A stretch of 64,000 nucleotides of DNA from Streptomyces sp. Y2F8-2 (GTDB taxonomy: Bacteria > Actinomycetota > Actinomycetes > Streptomycetales > Streptomycetaceae), in contig NZ_BNGS01000008.1 of NCBI RefSeq assembly GCF_014905555.1, positions 1 to 64,000 of the forward strand. Reading direction: 5' to 3'. This document shows positions 32,902 through 42,004 of this stretch, piece after piece. Numbering within the stretch: position 1 is the first letter of the stretch; the number at the start of each line of letters is the position of its first letter. The translations under genes and the position numbers were made by a program. The notes under the pieces are model-generated. The model saw nothing but the letters and a program-made list of their open reading frames with translations, ran no database searches and had not been told where the DNA came from.

Positions 32902-33426
32902 TCAGCTCAGGCCGAGGCTGGAGAGCGCGGTCGTCCAGTCCGTGATGATCGCGTTCTGGGCGTCCTCCAGGCTGACGTCGCCCGCGCAGACGGCCTTCTT
33001 GAGCTTGTTCTCGACGACATCCTTGTCGGCCGAGGTCTCGTCGCCGTAATGCGGTTCGGGCCAGAGGTTCAGCTCGCTCCTGGGCGCGCCGCCGAGTTCG
33101 AGCGGCACGAAGTGGTCTTCCTCGTAGTCCGAGGTGCTGGTGTCGCTGTAGCCGTACTCGACGATCTGCTTCTTCTTCAGCGCGGTGGTGTACGAGCTCG
33201 ACGGCCGCACGGTCGCGGTCCAGCCGGAGACACAGATCGTGGAGTCGATGGTGTCCTGCGTGACGTCCGGGTTGAGGGCGCCGGGCTGGCAGCTGGGGTC
33301 GGGGAGGGGCAGGTAGTCCTGGCTGCACGACTGCGCGTGCGCGCTGCCGGTGGTGACGGTCAGGCCCGCGGCGGCGAGGGCGAGGGTGGACAGGGTGGTC
33401 ACCAGGGGGCGCGGTATTCGGGACAT
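32902..33426 (-). CDS. Secreted HNH-like protein
   Basis: A 174-residue exported protein. Signal peptide 1-31 (cut after AHA), then a domain with DHFVPLELGGAPRSELNLWP, the pattern of small exported HNH-like nuclease domains in which the DH pair and the N of NLWP would form the metal site. Four cysteines are present in the mature part. The ATG at 33426 has GGGAGA upstream. Nuclease activity is a prediction only. Confidence 0.75.
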   Translation of the reverse strand: MSRIPRPLVTTLSTLALAAAGLTVTTGSAHAQSCSQDYLPLPDPSCQPGALNPDVTQDTIDSTICVSGWTATVRPSSSYTTALKKKQIVEYGYSDTSTSDYEEDHFVPLELGGAPRSELNLWPEPHYGDETSADKDVVENKLKKAVCAGDVSLEDAQNAIITDWTTALSSLGLS

Positions 33427-33692
33427 GGGGAGTCTCCCGGTGGGGGTGCCCGGCACGATTCCAGGCGGTCGTGAGCATGACAGCACCGGAGCGTCTATGC
33501 GGGTAGACCCCTTTGCGGGACCGGGAGAAGCTTGGTTGAAGGTTTGTCCGGGCGAATGCACCGGGTTGTGAAGTCATGGGCAGCGCTTGGGCGTTGGTTC
33601 ACCCAGGTGTACGGCGAGCGCGACGGACTCCCCGCCTCGGCGGCACACCGTCACAGTCACGCCGCCAGCGGCACCCCCTCAGCGGCACGCCG
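33427..33692. other. Gap with short GC-rich repeats before the DUF1980 fragment
   Basis: About 265 bp without a gene. Between 33656 and 33716 TCAGCGGCA/TCAGCGGGA-type nonamers recur and can pair with an inverted copy near the DUF1980 stop, possibly acting as its terminator. Confidence 0.4.
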
Positions 33693-33905
33693 TCAGCGGG
33701 ACGGCGTCAGCGGCAGGTCGTCCGTGTACGCGTTCACCGGCTTGTCCACCCGCTCGACGGTACCGGCGTCCAGCGCGGCCGGCGCCGACCGTGTGCCCAG
33801 CGTCCCGCCGGGGTGCCAGGTGCCCGTGACGGCCACCCAGGTGTCGGCCGGCAGCGCCGGGGACCCGTGGATCCGTACCTTCACGGACTGGGCGTCCGCA
33901 GCGCA
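33693..33905 (-). pseudogene. DUF1980/TIGR03943-type membrane protein, C-terminal 70 residues only
   Basis: The frame from 33905 to 33693 reads CAADAQSVKVRIHG, then LPADTWVAVTGTWHPGG and ends LPLTPSR. The (C)CAADAQ motif followed by a WVxVTGTW strand is typical of the C-terminal domain of this actinobacterial family. The upstream part is cut exactly at the duplication joint, so this copy has no start and is joined out of frame to ahcY. The intact gene should lie at the far right end of copy 2, outside the window. Confidence 0.82.
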
Positions 33906-33911
33906 GGTCCT
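33900..33911. other. Duplication joint (DUF1980 tail to ahcY head)
   Basis: On the minus strand the joint lies between codon 87 of ahcY (STQD) and a cysteine codon that opens the CAADAQ stretch of the DUF1980/TIGR03943-type gene. Copy 1 shows what normally follows the ahcY side: the frame continues from base 137 down to base 1 as HAAAAIAVGPDG. What normally precedes the DUF1980 fragment is outside the window, so the length of any microhomology cannot be read here. Confidence 0.93.
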
Positions 33912-34156
33912 GGGTGGAGAAGATGTTGCAGGACGCCCAGCGGACCCGCGCGCCGAGAGCGGCGAGGGTCTCGATGAGGACGGCGGTCTGGACGGTCATG
34001 TGCAGGGAGCCGGTGATACGGGCGCCGGCCAGGGGCTGCGCCTCGGCGTACTCCTTACGGATCGCCATCAGGCCGGGCATCTCGTGCTCGGCAAGGGTGA
34101 TCTCCTTGCGGCCGAACTCGGCCAGAGAAAGGTCGGCGACCTTGAAAGCCGGAAAG

Positions 34157-35050
34157 TCAGCGGACACTGAAGCTCCTTGACGTCGGAAGGCTGCGATGGA
34201 TGTCGAGAACGGCTTGGGGACGGTTCAGCGTGATGTAGTGCAACCCGGGAGCGCCCTCGGCAAGGAGCCGTGTGGCCATGGCGGTGGCGTACTCGACGCC
34301 GATGCGATGCCCCTCGGCCGGATTGTCCCGGGCCTTCTCCAGCCGACGGGCCAGCGCTTCGGGAAACGTTGCGCTGCTGAGCTCCGCGAAGCGGCGGATC
34401 TGGCGCACGTCCGTGGCGGGCATGATCTCGGGGATGACGGGAGTGCCGCAGCCCGCTGCCGCCACCCGGTCGCGCAGCCGCAGGTAGTCGTCGACGTCGA
34501 AGAACATCTGGGTGATGGCGTAGTCGGCACCGGCCTGGCACTTGGCGACGAAGTGCCGGATGTCGCTCTCCCAGTCCGGCGACCGCGGGTGCCGCTCGGG
34601 AAAGGCCGCGACACCGATGCTGAAGTCACCCGACTCTCGGACCAGGGCGACGAGTTCGCTTGCATGACGGAGCCCCTGCGGATGCGGCACCCAGGGACCA
34701 CCCGGGTGCCCCGGCGGGTCGCCACGGAGTACGAGCACGTCCCTGACGCCGACATCCGCGTATCGTCCGATGATGCGGCGCAGCTCCGCCACCGAGTGGC
34801 CGACCGCGGTCAGATGGGCCACGGGGCGCAGTGTGGTGTCGGTGATGATCCTGTCGATGACCTCCACGGTGCGCTCTCGCGACGATCCACCCGCACCGTA
34901 GGTGACGGACACGAAGCTCGGCGAGTAGGACTCCACCTGGCGAATCGCCTTCCACAGCGCGCGGGTTCCCGGCTCGTTTTTCGGTGGGAAGAACTCGAAG
35001 GAGAAGACGGGCGTGCCGTGCCCGATGACCTCACGGAGGGTGACAGTCAC
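34157..35050 (-). CDS. metF: Methylenetetrahydrofolate reductase, copy 2
   Basis: Identical to the 297-residue MetF at 389-1282, with the same GTG start coupled to the metH remnant. Here the gene downstream is the truncated ahcY, so this operon copy lacks SAH hydrolase. Confidence 0.95.
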   Translation of the reverse strand: MTVTLREVIGHGTPVFSFEFFPPKNEPGTRALWKAIRQVESYSPSFVSVTYGAGGSSRERTVEVIDRIITDTTLRPVAHLTAVGHSVAELRRIIGRYADVGVRDVLVLRGDPPGHPGGPWVPHPQGLRHASELVALVRESGDFSIGVAAFPERHPRSPDWESDIRHFVAKCQAGADYAITQMFFDVDDYLRLRDRVAAAGCGTPVIPEIMPATDVRQIRRFAELSSATFPEALARRLEKARDNPAEGHRIGVEYATAMATRLLAEGAPGLHYITLNRPQAVLDIHRSLPTSRSFSVR

Positions 35051-35750
35051 CCACGGCCTCCCGCGTTGAAGTACTTGGCCTCGGGGTGGTGGATCACGAT
35101 GGCGTCCGTGGACTGTTCCGGGTGCAGCCGGAACTCTTCGGAGAGGTGGACGCCGATCCGTTCCGGCTCCAGGAGCTGGGCGATCTTCGCGCGGTCCTCC
35201 AGGTCGGGGCAGGCGCCGTAGCCGAGGGAGAAGCGGGCGCCGCGGTACTTCAGGGCGAACATGTCTTCCATGTCGGTGGGGTCCTCGCCGTCGAAGCCCA
35301 GCTCGGCGCGCACGCGCGCGTGCCAGTACTCTGCGAGCGCCTCCGCCAACTGCACGGACAGGCCGTCGCCCGGTTCGGCGCTCAGCCGCTCGGCGATCTC
35401 CACCTTCTTCTCGGCGGTGCGGGCCTGGCCCTCCTCGTCGATGGTCAGCGCGATCAGCGCCGCCCCGTGCTCCCTGGCGAGCCGGGTGACCTTCACGAAA
35501 CGGGACTCGGGGCCGTCACCGTCCTCGTAGTTCACCGAGTTGATCACCGCACGGCCGCCGAGCTTCTCCCACCCGGCCCGCAGGACGTCGACCTCGGTGG
35601 AGTCCAGCACGATGGGCAGCGTGGAGGCGGTGGCGAAACGACCGGCCAGCTCCTCCATGTCGGCGACTCCGTCACGGCCCACGCAGTCGACGCACAGGTC
35701 GAGCAGGTGGGCACCAGCGCGGACACACGGGCCCGGCTGTCGGCGGTCAC
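35047..35750 (-). pseudogene. metH: metH remnant, copy 2
   Basis: Same doubly deleted, frameshifted methionine synthase remnant as 1279-1982. Because both copies share the lesions, the decay of metH preceded the duplication. Confidence 0.87.
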
Positions 35751-36736
35751 TACGGCACCTCCAGCGCGTTCGCAAGCCGTCCGGCCGCTTGTGGCCCATA
35801 GACCCCGTGCACGATGCCGAGCAGGGCTGCCCAGTCGGTCTCGTAGGTCTGCGAACCGACCGTACGCAGCGCCACGGAGGCGAGTGCGCAGCCCAGCTGC
35901 GCCGCGGTCTCGAGGGGAAGCCGCCGACCGACGGCGGCGAGGAAGCCCGCACGAAAGGCGTCCCCCACTCCGGTCGGATCGGCCACAGCCGTGTCCGGAA
36001 CCGCGGGGACGATGAGGGGTGGCTGCCCGACTCGGTCGATGCGGGCACCCCGTTCGCCGAGGGTCGTGACCCAGGTTCCGGTGGTCGCGAGGATCTCGTC
36101 CCGGTCGCGGCCGATGCGCTCCTGGAGGAGGGCGGATTCGTATTCGTTGGTGAACAGCCATGTGGCACCGGCGATCAGGTCGCGCGCCTGGTCCGCGTCC
36201 AGCCGGGCGAGCTGCTGTGAGGGGTCTGCAGCGAAGGGGATGCCCAACGCGCGGCAGTCGCTGGTGTGGCGCAGCATGGCGGCAGGGTCGTTGGGCGAGA
36301 CGAGGACCAGGTCGGGACCGATGCCCGCAGAGATCAGGTGGCGCAGGTCGATCTCGGCGGCCTCGGTCATCGCGCCTGCGTGGAACGCGGCGATCTGGTT
36401 GGCGTCCTCATCCGTGATGCAGACGAAGCGCGCGGTCTGCCGACCGGCCGCGACCCGCACTCCCGTGGTGTCGACGCCGTGTTCCTTCAACCAGATCTCG
36501 TATTCGGCGAAGTCGTTGCCCACCGCCCCGACCAAGGCCGGGCGCAGACCGAGGACGCCGAGCCCGTAAGCGATGTTGGCCGCAACTCCGCCGCGTCGCA
36601 CGTCGAGCCGGTCGACGAGGAAGGAGAGCGAGAGGTGTGCCAGCTGCTCGGGGAGCAACTGGTCCGCGAAGCGGCCGGGGAACACCATCAGATGGTCGGT
36701 CGCGATGGAGCCTGTCACGGCTATGCGCATGCGCAC
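35750..36736 (-). CDS. PfkB-family carbohydrate/adenosine kinase, copy 2
   Basis: Identical to 1982-2968, with the DPTGVGDAFRAGF ATP-site signature. Presumed to phosphorylate adenosine from SAH hydrolysis, although its local ahcY partner is broken in this copy. Confidence 0.87.
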   Translation of the reverse strand: MRMRIAVTGSIATDHLMVFPGRFADQLLPEQLAHLSLSFLVDRLDVRRGGVAANIAYGLGVLGLRPALVGAVGNDFAEYEIWLKEHGVDTTGVRVAAGRQTARFVCITDEDANQIAAFHAGAMTEAAEIDLRHLISAGIGPDLVLVSPNDPAAMLRHTSDCRALGIPFAADPSQQLARLDADQARDLIAGATWLFTNEYESALLQERIGRDRDEILATTGTWVTTLGERGARIDRVGQPPLIVPAVPDTAVADPTGVGDAFRAGFLAAVGRRLPLETAAQLGCALASVALRTVGSQTYETDWAALLGIVHGVYGPQAAGRLANALEVP

Positions 36737-36767
36737 TCCTGTCGGTGCGTCGGTTTCAGCGGCGGTC

Positions 36768-37976
36768 TCAGACGCCTGCGGCGTGCCTGAGGGGCTGGGC
36801 GCGGTCGGTGCGCTCCCAGGTGAAGTCGGGGAGTTCGCGGCCGAAGTGACCGTAGGCGGCGGTCTGGGCGTAGATCGGGCGGAGCAGGTCCAGGTCGCGG
36901 ATGACGGCGGCCGGGCGGAGGTCGAAGACCTCGGTGATGGCCTGCTGGATCTGGTTCACCGGGACCGTCTCGGTGCCGAAGGTCTCGACGAACAACCCGA
37001 CCGGCTCGGCCTTGCCGATCGCGTACGCGACCTGGACCTCGCAGCGGGAAGCGAGGCTCGCGGCGACGACGTTCTTGGCGACCCAGCGCATCGCGTAGGC
37101 GGCCGAGCGGTCCACCTTGGAGGGGTCCTTGCCGGAGAAGGCGCCGCCACCGTGGCGGGCCATGCCGCCGTAGGTGTCGATGATGATCTTGCGGCCGGTC
37201 AGGCCGGCGTCGCCCATCGGGCCGCCGATCTCGAAGCGGCCGGTCGGGTTGACCAGCAGGCGGTGGCCCTCGGTGTCCAGTTTGATGCCGTCCTCGGCGA
37301 GCCGGCCCAGAACGCTGTCGACCACGTGCTCGTGGATGTCGGGGACGAGCAGACCGTCCAGATCGATACCGGGCGCGTGCTGGGCGGAGACGACGACGGT
37401 GTCCAAGCGGACCGGACGGCCGTCCCGGTACTCGATGGTGACCTGGGTCTTGCCGTCCGGCCGGAGGTACGGAACGGTACCGTCCTTGCGCACATCGGTC
37501 AGGCGGCGGGAGAGCCGGTGGGCCAGCTCGATGGGCAGGGGCATCAGATTGGGGGTCTCGTCGGTCGCGTAGCCGAACATCAAGCCCTGGTCGCCCGCGC
37601 CCTGCCGGTCGAGTTCGTGGCGCTCGCCCTCGACCCGCTGTTCGTAGGCGGTGTCGACGCCCCGGGCGATGTCCGGGGACTGCGCGCCGATGGAGACGGA
37701 GATGCCGCAGGATGCGCCGTCGAAGCCCTTGGCGGAGGAGTCGTAACCGATGGCGAGCACGGCGTCCCGCACGAGCTGGGCGATGGGCACGTACGCGCTG
37801 GTGGTGACCTCACCGGCGATGTGCACCTGACCGGTCGTGATCAGGGTCTCCACGGCGACGCGGGACAGGGGGTCCTCGTGCAGCAGGGCGTCGAGGATGG
37901 TGTCGCTGATCCGGTCGGCGATCTTGTCGGGGTGCCCCTCGGTGACGGATTCCGAGGTGAAGAGATGGCGCGACAT
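36768..37976 (-). CDS. metK: S-adenosylmethionine synthetase, copy 2
   Basis: Identical to 3000-4208 (402 residues; GHPDK, GAGDQG, GGGAFSGKD motifs). The duplication therefore doubles the dose of this SAM-forming enzyme. Confidence 0.96.
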   Translation of the reverse strand: MSRHLFTSESVTEGHPDKIADRISDTILDALLHEDPLSRVAVETLITTGQVHIAGEVTTSAYVPIAQLVRDAVLAIGYDSSAKGFDGASCGISVSIGAQSPDIARGVDTAYEQRVEGERHELDRQGAGDQGLMFGYATDETPNLMPLPIELAHRLSRRLTDVRKDGTVPYLRPDGKTQVTIEYRDGRPVRLDTVVVSAQHAPGIDLDGLLVPDIHEHVVDSVLGRLAEDGIKLDTEGHRLLVNPTGRFEIGGPMGDAGLTGRKIIIDTYGGMARHGGGAFSGKDPSKVDRSAAYAMRWVAKNVVAASLASRCEVQVAYAIGKAEPVGLFVETFGTETVPVNQIQQAITEVFDLRPAAVIRDLDLLRPIYAQTAAYGHFGRELPDFTWERTDRAQPLRHAAGV

Positions 37977-38193
37977 GTCACTCCAGACGGTCGGTGGCCG
38001 GAAATTCGGTGACGCTCGGCGACCGGGCCGGCCAGGGGCCCGGGTCCGGGAAGGAGCGTGCACCGGTGCGGACAAGGAACGCTCGAAGAACGAATGAACC
38101 GCGGCCGGAGCCAAGCTCTCGGCTCCCGCACCCCTCGCGTGCCCAACGGATCTCCCGAACCGTGTGTCCGGCCGCGCGCCGGCCTCCGCGCGT

Positions 38194-38955
38194 TCAATGC
38201 CCGGTGTGAGTCACTCGCCCTTCCCGGCGCACCGCGCGGCACTCCTGCCCGAGCAGCCGGGGAAGCTCCTGGCCGCGCACGAAGAAGTGGCCACCCGAGA
38301 CCGTCCTCAGGCGCGTGGGTCCCTCGCTCCAGCCGCGCCAACCCTCCGCGGCTGCCGGTGGCACCATCGGGTCGTCGTCCGCAGTGACGACGAGCAGTGG
38401 CGTGGTAAGCGGTCCGGCCGGCGACGGTGTGCACGCCGCGGCGCGCAGTGCGCGGGCGAGCGCCAGATCGTCCCGCAGCACTGACTTCACCGCACGGTCC
38501 CACATGCCGCCGGGTTCGGTGCCGGGGGTTCCGAGCGGCACGACGCCCATCTGGTCCAGCGTGCGCAGCAGTTCGGCATCCGGCACGCCGAGGGCGTACG
38601 CCGGTTCGGGCGGCGTGTGCGGGGGCGAGCAGGCGCCGACCGCCACCAACGCCGGGCCGGGCCGTCCGGCCTCGTGCAGGGCCCGGGCGACGGTGTAGGC
38701 GACGAGAGCGCCGAGACTGTGCCCGTACAGGACGAACGGGGCCGTCGGGTCACCGGTGAACAGGCGCATCACATCGGCGAGCAGCGCCTCACGGGTGGTG
38801 GCCCGGGGTTCGCAGCGGCGTCCGTCGCGGCCGGGCAACAGCACCGGGATCGGCACCACGCCGGGCCCGACACTTGCCGCCCAGCCGTGGAAGGCCGAGA
38901 CCCCCGCCCCGGCATGCGCGAAACAGTAGAGCCGCACCGGCTGTCCGCTGGTCAT
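38194..38955 (-). CDS. Type II thioesterase, copy 2
   Basis: Identical to 4426-5187 (GHSLG nucleophile, 253 residues), an editing hydrolase for NRPS/PKS lines. Confidence 0.92.
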   Translation of the reverse strand: MTSGQPVRLYCFAHAGAGVSAFHGWAASVGPGVVPIPVLLPGRDGRRCEPRATTREALLADVMRLFTGDPTAPFVLYGHSLGALVAYTVARALHEAGRPGPALVAVGACSPPHTPPEPAYALGVPDAELLRTLDQMGVVPLGTPGTEPGGMWDRAVKSVLRDDLALARALRAAACTPSPAGPLTTPLLVVTADDDPMVPPAAAEGWRGWSEGPTRLRTVSGGHFFVRGQELPRLLGQECRAVRREGRVTHTGH

Positions 38956-39006
38956 GGGATCCTCCTCGCCTGCGTGGAACACGAGTGGATCCGAGCGTCT
39001 CCAAGG

Positions 39007-39029
39007 GCTCTTGACAGCGCCTCAAGAGC
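39007..39029. promoter_or_regulatory. Inverted repeat upstream of thioesterase copy 2
   Basis: GCTCTTGA-N7-TCAAGAGC, as at 5239-5261. Confidence 0.4.
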
Positions 39030-39143
39030 GGCCGGAACTGCGATGAGGTCCGCGCAGCAGCGCAGGAACAGCTTCCCGGAGGGCGGCCCCGGGGCAGGTG
39101 CCTGATTCAGCTCGGGTCGCCGCCTGGTCGACGGCTCGGCCCG

Positions 39144-40010
39144 TCAGGCGGCACTGGCCCCCGGTCGCGGGTTCAGCGCCCAGGTGCCCCGCCGGCCCTG
39201 TCTGGCGTCGTCCTCACGTGACGATGCGGAGTTGAGGATCAGATGCTGGGTCCGCTGCACCTTCTGCGTCGGCTCCAGCCCAAGCTCGTCCATCAGGTTC
39301 TTCCGGAGCCGATGGAATATGCCGAGAGCCTCCGAGCGGCGCCCTGCGAGGTGAAGAGCCCGCATGAACTGCTCATGTATGTTCTCGTTCAGGGGTTGCT
39401 GAGCGGTCAGCGTGACCAAATCGCAGATGGCGTCGTCGTACCTGCCCAACTGCAAATCGGCCTCGATCCTGCATTCCAGCACGATCTGCTGCTGGGCCTG
39501 GAGCCCGCGCACCTTCGGCTCCAGGATGGAGCCCATCGGCACATCCACGAGGGCGGGCCCTCGCCAGAACTCCAACGCCCTGCGCAGAAGGCGGGAACCA
39601 CGCTGCGGGTCTCCCTGCGAGAGAGCGATTCTCCCCTCGGTCGACAGTTCATTGAACTGGCGGAGGTCGAAGGGATCCATCGGTAACTGCAGGAGATATC
39701 CGCCCTGCCGGGTCAAGAGAATATCCCGCACCGGCGTCGACTCATCTTTGAACGCTTTCGAAATAAGCTTTCGGAGATGCAGGATATAGGTCTGCAGAGT
39801 CGTTTTTGCACTCCTCGGCGGCCGTTCCGCCCACAATTCATCGACGAAACTCGACGCCGTCACGACCTGCCCTTCATTGAGGGCCATAAGCGCAAGCACC
39901 TGCATCTGCTTCGGTGCGGTAGGAGTGACATCGATGCCATTCACGCTCAACTTCAACGGCCCAAGGACGGACATGGCGATCTCCGCCACACCCTCGGATT
40001 CCATGGACAT
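39144..40010 (-). CDS. SARP-family activator, copy 2
   Basis: Identical to 5376-6242, including the TTA codon (plus-strand 39684-39686). Two copies of a pathway activator, with its own upstream region intact, is the most likely route by which the duplication would change antibiotic output. Confidence 0.92.
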   Translation of the reverse strand: MSMESEGVAEIAMSVLGPLKLSVNGIDVTPTAPKQMQVLALMALNEGQVVTASSFVDELWAERPPRSAKTTLQTYILHLRKLISKAFKDESTPVRDILLTRQGGYLLQLPMDPFDLRQFNELSTEGRIALSQGDPQRGSRLLRRALEFWRGPALVDVPMGSILEPKVRGLQAQQQIVLECRIEADLQLGRYDDAICDLVTLTAQQPLNENIHEQFMRALHLAGRRSEALGIFHRLRKNLMDELGLEPTQKVQRTQHLILNSASSREDDARQGRRGTWALNPRPGASAA

Positions 40011-40363
40011 ACCAAGCCCCTCCATCAACTGAGACCATCTCTGACGATTTCGGTCCTTATTGACTGGGGTACAGCCCGAGCATCAGCCAAAGGCAGCACA
40101 GCTCGCCTGCAAGGAGACTCCCCCGTCCACCAAAGACGCTATACCAGACACAGACAGAGATCAAGGACTTCATGAAATGATAAGAATCAACCATCCCTCA
40201 AGGAGCACTCAAGCGATACCTGAAACAATGAATCGCCGCAACGTCATTGCCGATAGGGCAACCCAGCAGAATTGACACTTACCCATTCGAAACTCTCATG
40301 ACGAATAAACATGCTTGACCTCGTTTTTACTCGCATTGAAACAGGCCGATAATGGTCGGCCAG

Positions 40364-40406
40364 AAGCCGAAGGACCCGGCCGCCGCGCGGCCGGGTCCTT
40401 CGGCTT
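40364..40406. terminator. Hairpin terminator after TetR copy 2
   Basis: 20-bp stem, 3-base loop, as at 6596-6638. Confidence 0.88.
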
Positions 40407-40412
40407 CGCCCC

Positions 40413-41156
40413 TCAGGCCCGCTCCACCCGCAGAGCCAGCCCGTCCAGCAGGGCGTCGAGGCTGATCTCGAAGCTCTCGTCCGCGGTCAGATGGCGCGCC
40501 CCAGCCTGTAGGAACCGGGCGAAGGAGGGGTACCGGCCACCCGCGACGATGCCCTCCAGAAAAGTCGCCACGTCGAAGTGCCTCTCATGGGTGCCCCTGG
40601 TGCCGGCCCTCACGCGCTCCATCTCCGCCTCCTCGGCCTCGCACATCGCCGTCCCCATCACATGGCCGGTGACGATGGCGGCATAGGCCGACGCGACGGT
40701 GATGTCCAGCCCGGCCCGCTCCAGCACCGCCATGGTGTGGTCCAGCCAACTCAGCGCCCGGGGGCCGAACAGCGGGCGGCGGAAAGTCAGCCGGGCGAAC
40801 CACGGATGGCGCCGGATGGCCTCGCGCAACTGGTAGGCACTCGCGCGCAGATCCGCCCGCCACTCCTCGGGGCCGTGCCGCGAGGGGATCAGCTCGGCGA
40901 ACACGCCGTCGAGCAGCAGGTCGTCCAGATCCCCGTGGCGCCGGACGTGGTGCCGCAGCGAGGGACCGGCGCTGCCGAGTTCCGTCGCCAGGCGCTCGAC
41001 CGACACCGCGGCAAGCCCCTCGGTGTCGGCGATCCTCAGCAATGCCGCGGTGATCTCGGCGCGGGTCAGTGGCGGCGCCAGATGAGCCTCATCCGGCTCG
41101 GAATCGGCCCAGATCAGGGGCGGGACCTCGGGTGCTGGATCAACGGTGGCCGCCAT
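40413..41156 (-). CDS. TetR-family repressor, copy 2
   Basis: Identical to 6645-7388; divergent from the second PadR-ABC operon. Confidence 0.88.
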   Translation of the reverse strand: MAATVDPAPEVPPLIWADSEPDEAHLAPPLTRAEITAALLRIADTEGLAAVSVERLATELGSAGPSLRHHVRRHGDLDDLLLDGVFAELIPSRHGPEEWRADLRASAYQLREAIRRHPWFARLTFRRPLFGPRALSWLDHTMAVLERAGLDITVASAYAAIVTGHVMGTAMCEAEEAEMERVRAGTRGTHERHFDVATFLEGIVAGGRYPSFARFLQAGARHLTADESFEISLDALLDGLALRVERA

Positions 41157-41363
41157 CTCTCACTTCCCTGGTTGAGTGCGGTTGGCCGGGCCGCCGGCTC
41201 CCGAAAGCGCCTGGCGCCCCGTACCCGGACAGGCGCGCCCAGCGTGGCACCCGCGGCTCGACGCCTCCTCGAACCGGGGTCGACCGACGCCTCGGCCTCC
41301 GCGACGCCGCATCCCCCGGCCGACCGGGACACCCTCCTGAGTGAGCCTCCTAGGCGGAGTCGA

Positions 41364-41408
41364 TTGACAACATGAATCTAATGTAGTGCACTTAGCAACA
41401 TGAATCTA
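41364..41408 (+). promoter_or_regulatory. PadR-operon promoter/operator, copy 2
   Basis: TTGACA and the doubled 13-mer CAACATGAATCTA (41368-41380 and 41396-41408), as at 7596-7640. Confidence 0.5.
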
Positions 41409-42002
41409 TCCCGCCTCGTGGTGCTGGGCCTGCTCGAGAGCCGCGGCCCGCAGCACGGACACGAAATCCGCAGACAGGCCGAGCGCAGCAACGTCCAGAC
41501 ATGGGGTGGCGTCAGCATCGGTGCCCTGCATCGCGAGCTGCGCACGATGGAGACGCACGGCCTCGTCGAGGCCGTGCGTACCGAGCAGGTCGGCCGCCGC
41601 CCGGTCCGGACCATCTACCGGATCACCGAGGACGGGCGGACCGAGCTGCATGCCCTCCGGGAGAAGGCGATCGCCCAGCTGCACTTCGGCCCCGACCCGC
41701 TCGGAGTCGCCCTGCTCTTCGGCCGGCTCGGAGACCGGGCGGGAATGCTGGCGCTGCTTGCCGAGCGCCGCGAAGCCCTCGCGCGCGGCCGGGACGGCGT
41801 GGCCGCCGAGTGCCGGCGCCTGACCGAGCAGGGTGTGATCACCGCGTTCGACGCCGCGATGTTCCGCCGCCGGGAGATGCAGCTGGACGCCGAACTGCGC
41901 TGGCTCGAGCAGTTCGAGAAGGACGTGGCCGACATCGCCGAGACCGGACCCGCCGCCGACGCCGAGCGCGCCGTGCAGGCAGACCAGACGGAGGAGGAGT
42001 AA
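41400..42002 (+). CDS. PadR-family regulator, copy 2
   Basis: Identical to 7632-8234, again without a ribosome binding site. It heads the second exporter operon. Confidence 0.92.
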   Translation: MNLSRLVVLGLLESRGPQHGHEIRRQAERSNVQTWGGVSIGALHRELRTMETHGLVEAVRTEQVGRRPVRTIYRITEDGRTELHALREKAIAQLHFGPDPLGVALLFGRLGDRAGMLALLAERREALARGRDGVAAECRRLTEQGVITAFDAAMFRRREMQLDAELRWLEQFEKDVADIAETGPAADAERAVQADQTEEE

Positions 42003-42004
42003 CC

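Larger units (their letters stand above)
138..33905. repeat. 33,768-bp tandem direct duplication, copy 1
   Basis: The sequence from 138 onward reappears from 33906 onward with a constant offset of 33,768 bases. All coding frames compared translate identically and all gene boundaries keep the offset, so there are no indels; rows checked by eye show no substitutions. Alignment starts at base 138 (preceding bases 137 and 33905 differ: t versus a). The unit begins inside ahcY and ends inside a DUF1980/TIGR03943-type gene. No insertion sequence, tRNA or long repeat sits at either edge, which points to illegitimate joining rather than IS- or site-specific recombination. An assembly error remains possible. 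Confidence 0.97.
33679..34167 (-). pseudogene. ahcY: Chimeric frame: first 87 codons of ahcY fused out of frame
   Basis: From ATG 34167 the first 87 residues equal the start of SAH hydrolase (up to CNIFSTQD). Leu88 spans the joint, and 75 further residues come from a wrong frame of the DUF1980 gene (LRCGRPVREG to PLTACR). Without the catalytic core and the NAD domain it cannot hydrolyse SAH. It is still coupled to metF copy 2 by an 11-base overlap, so a useless 162-residue chimera may be made. Confidence 0.93.
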
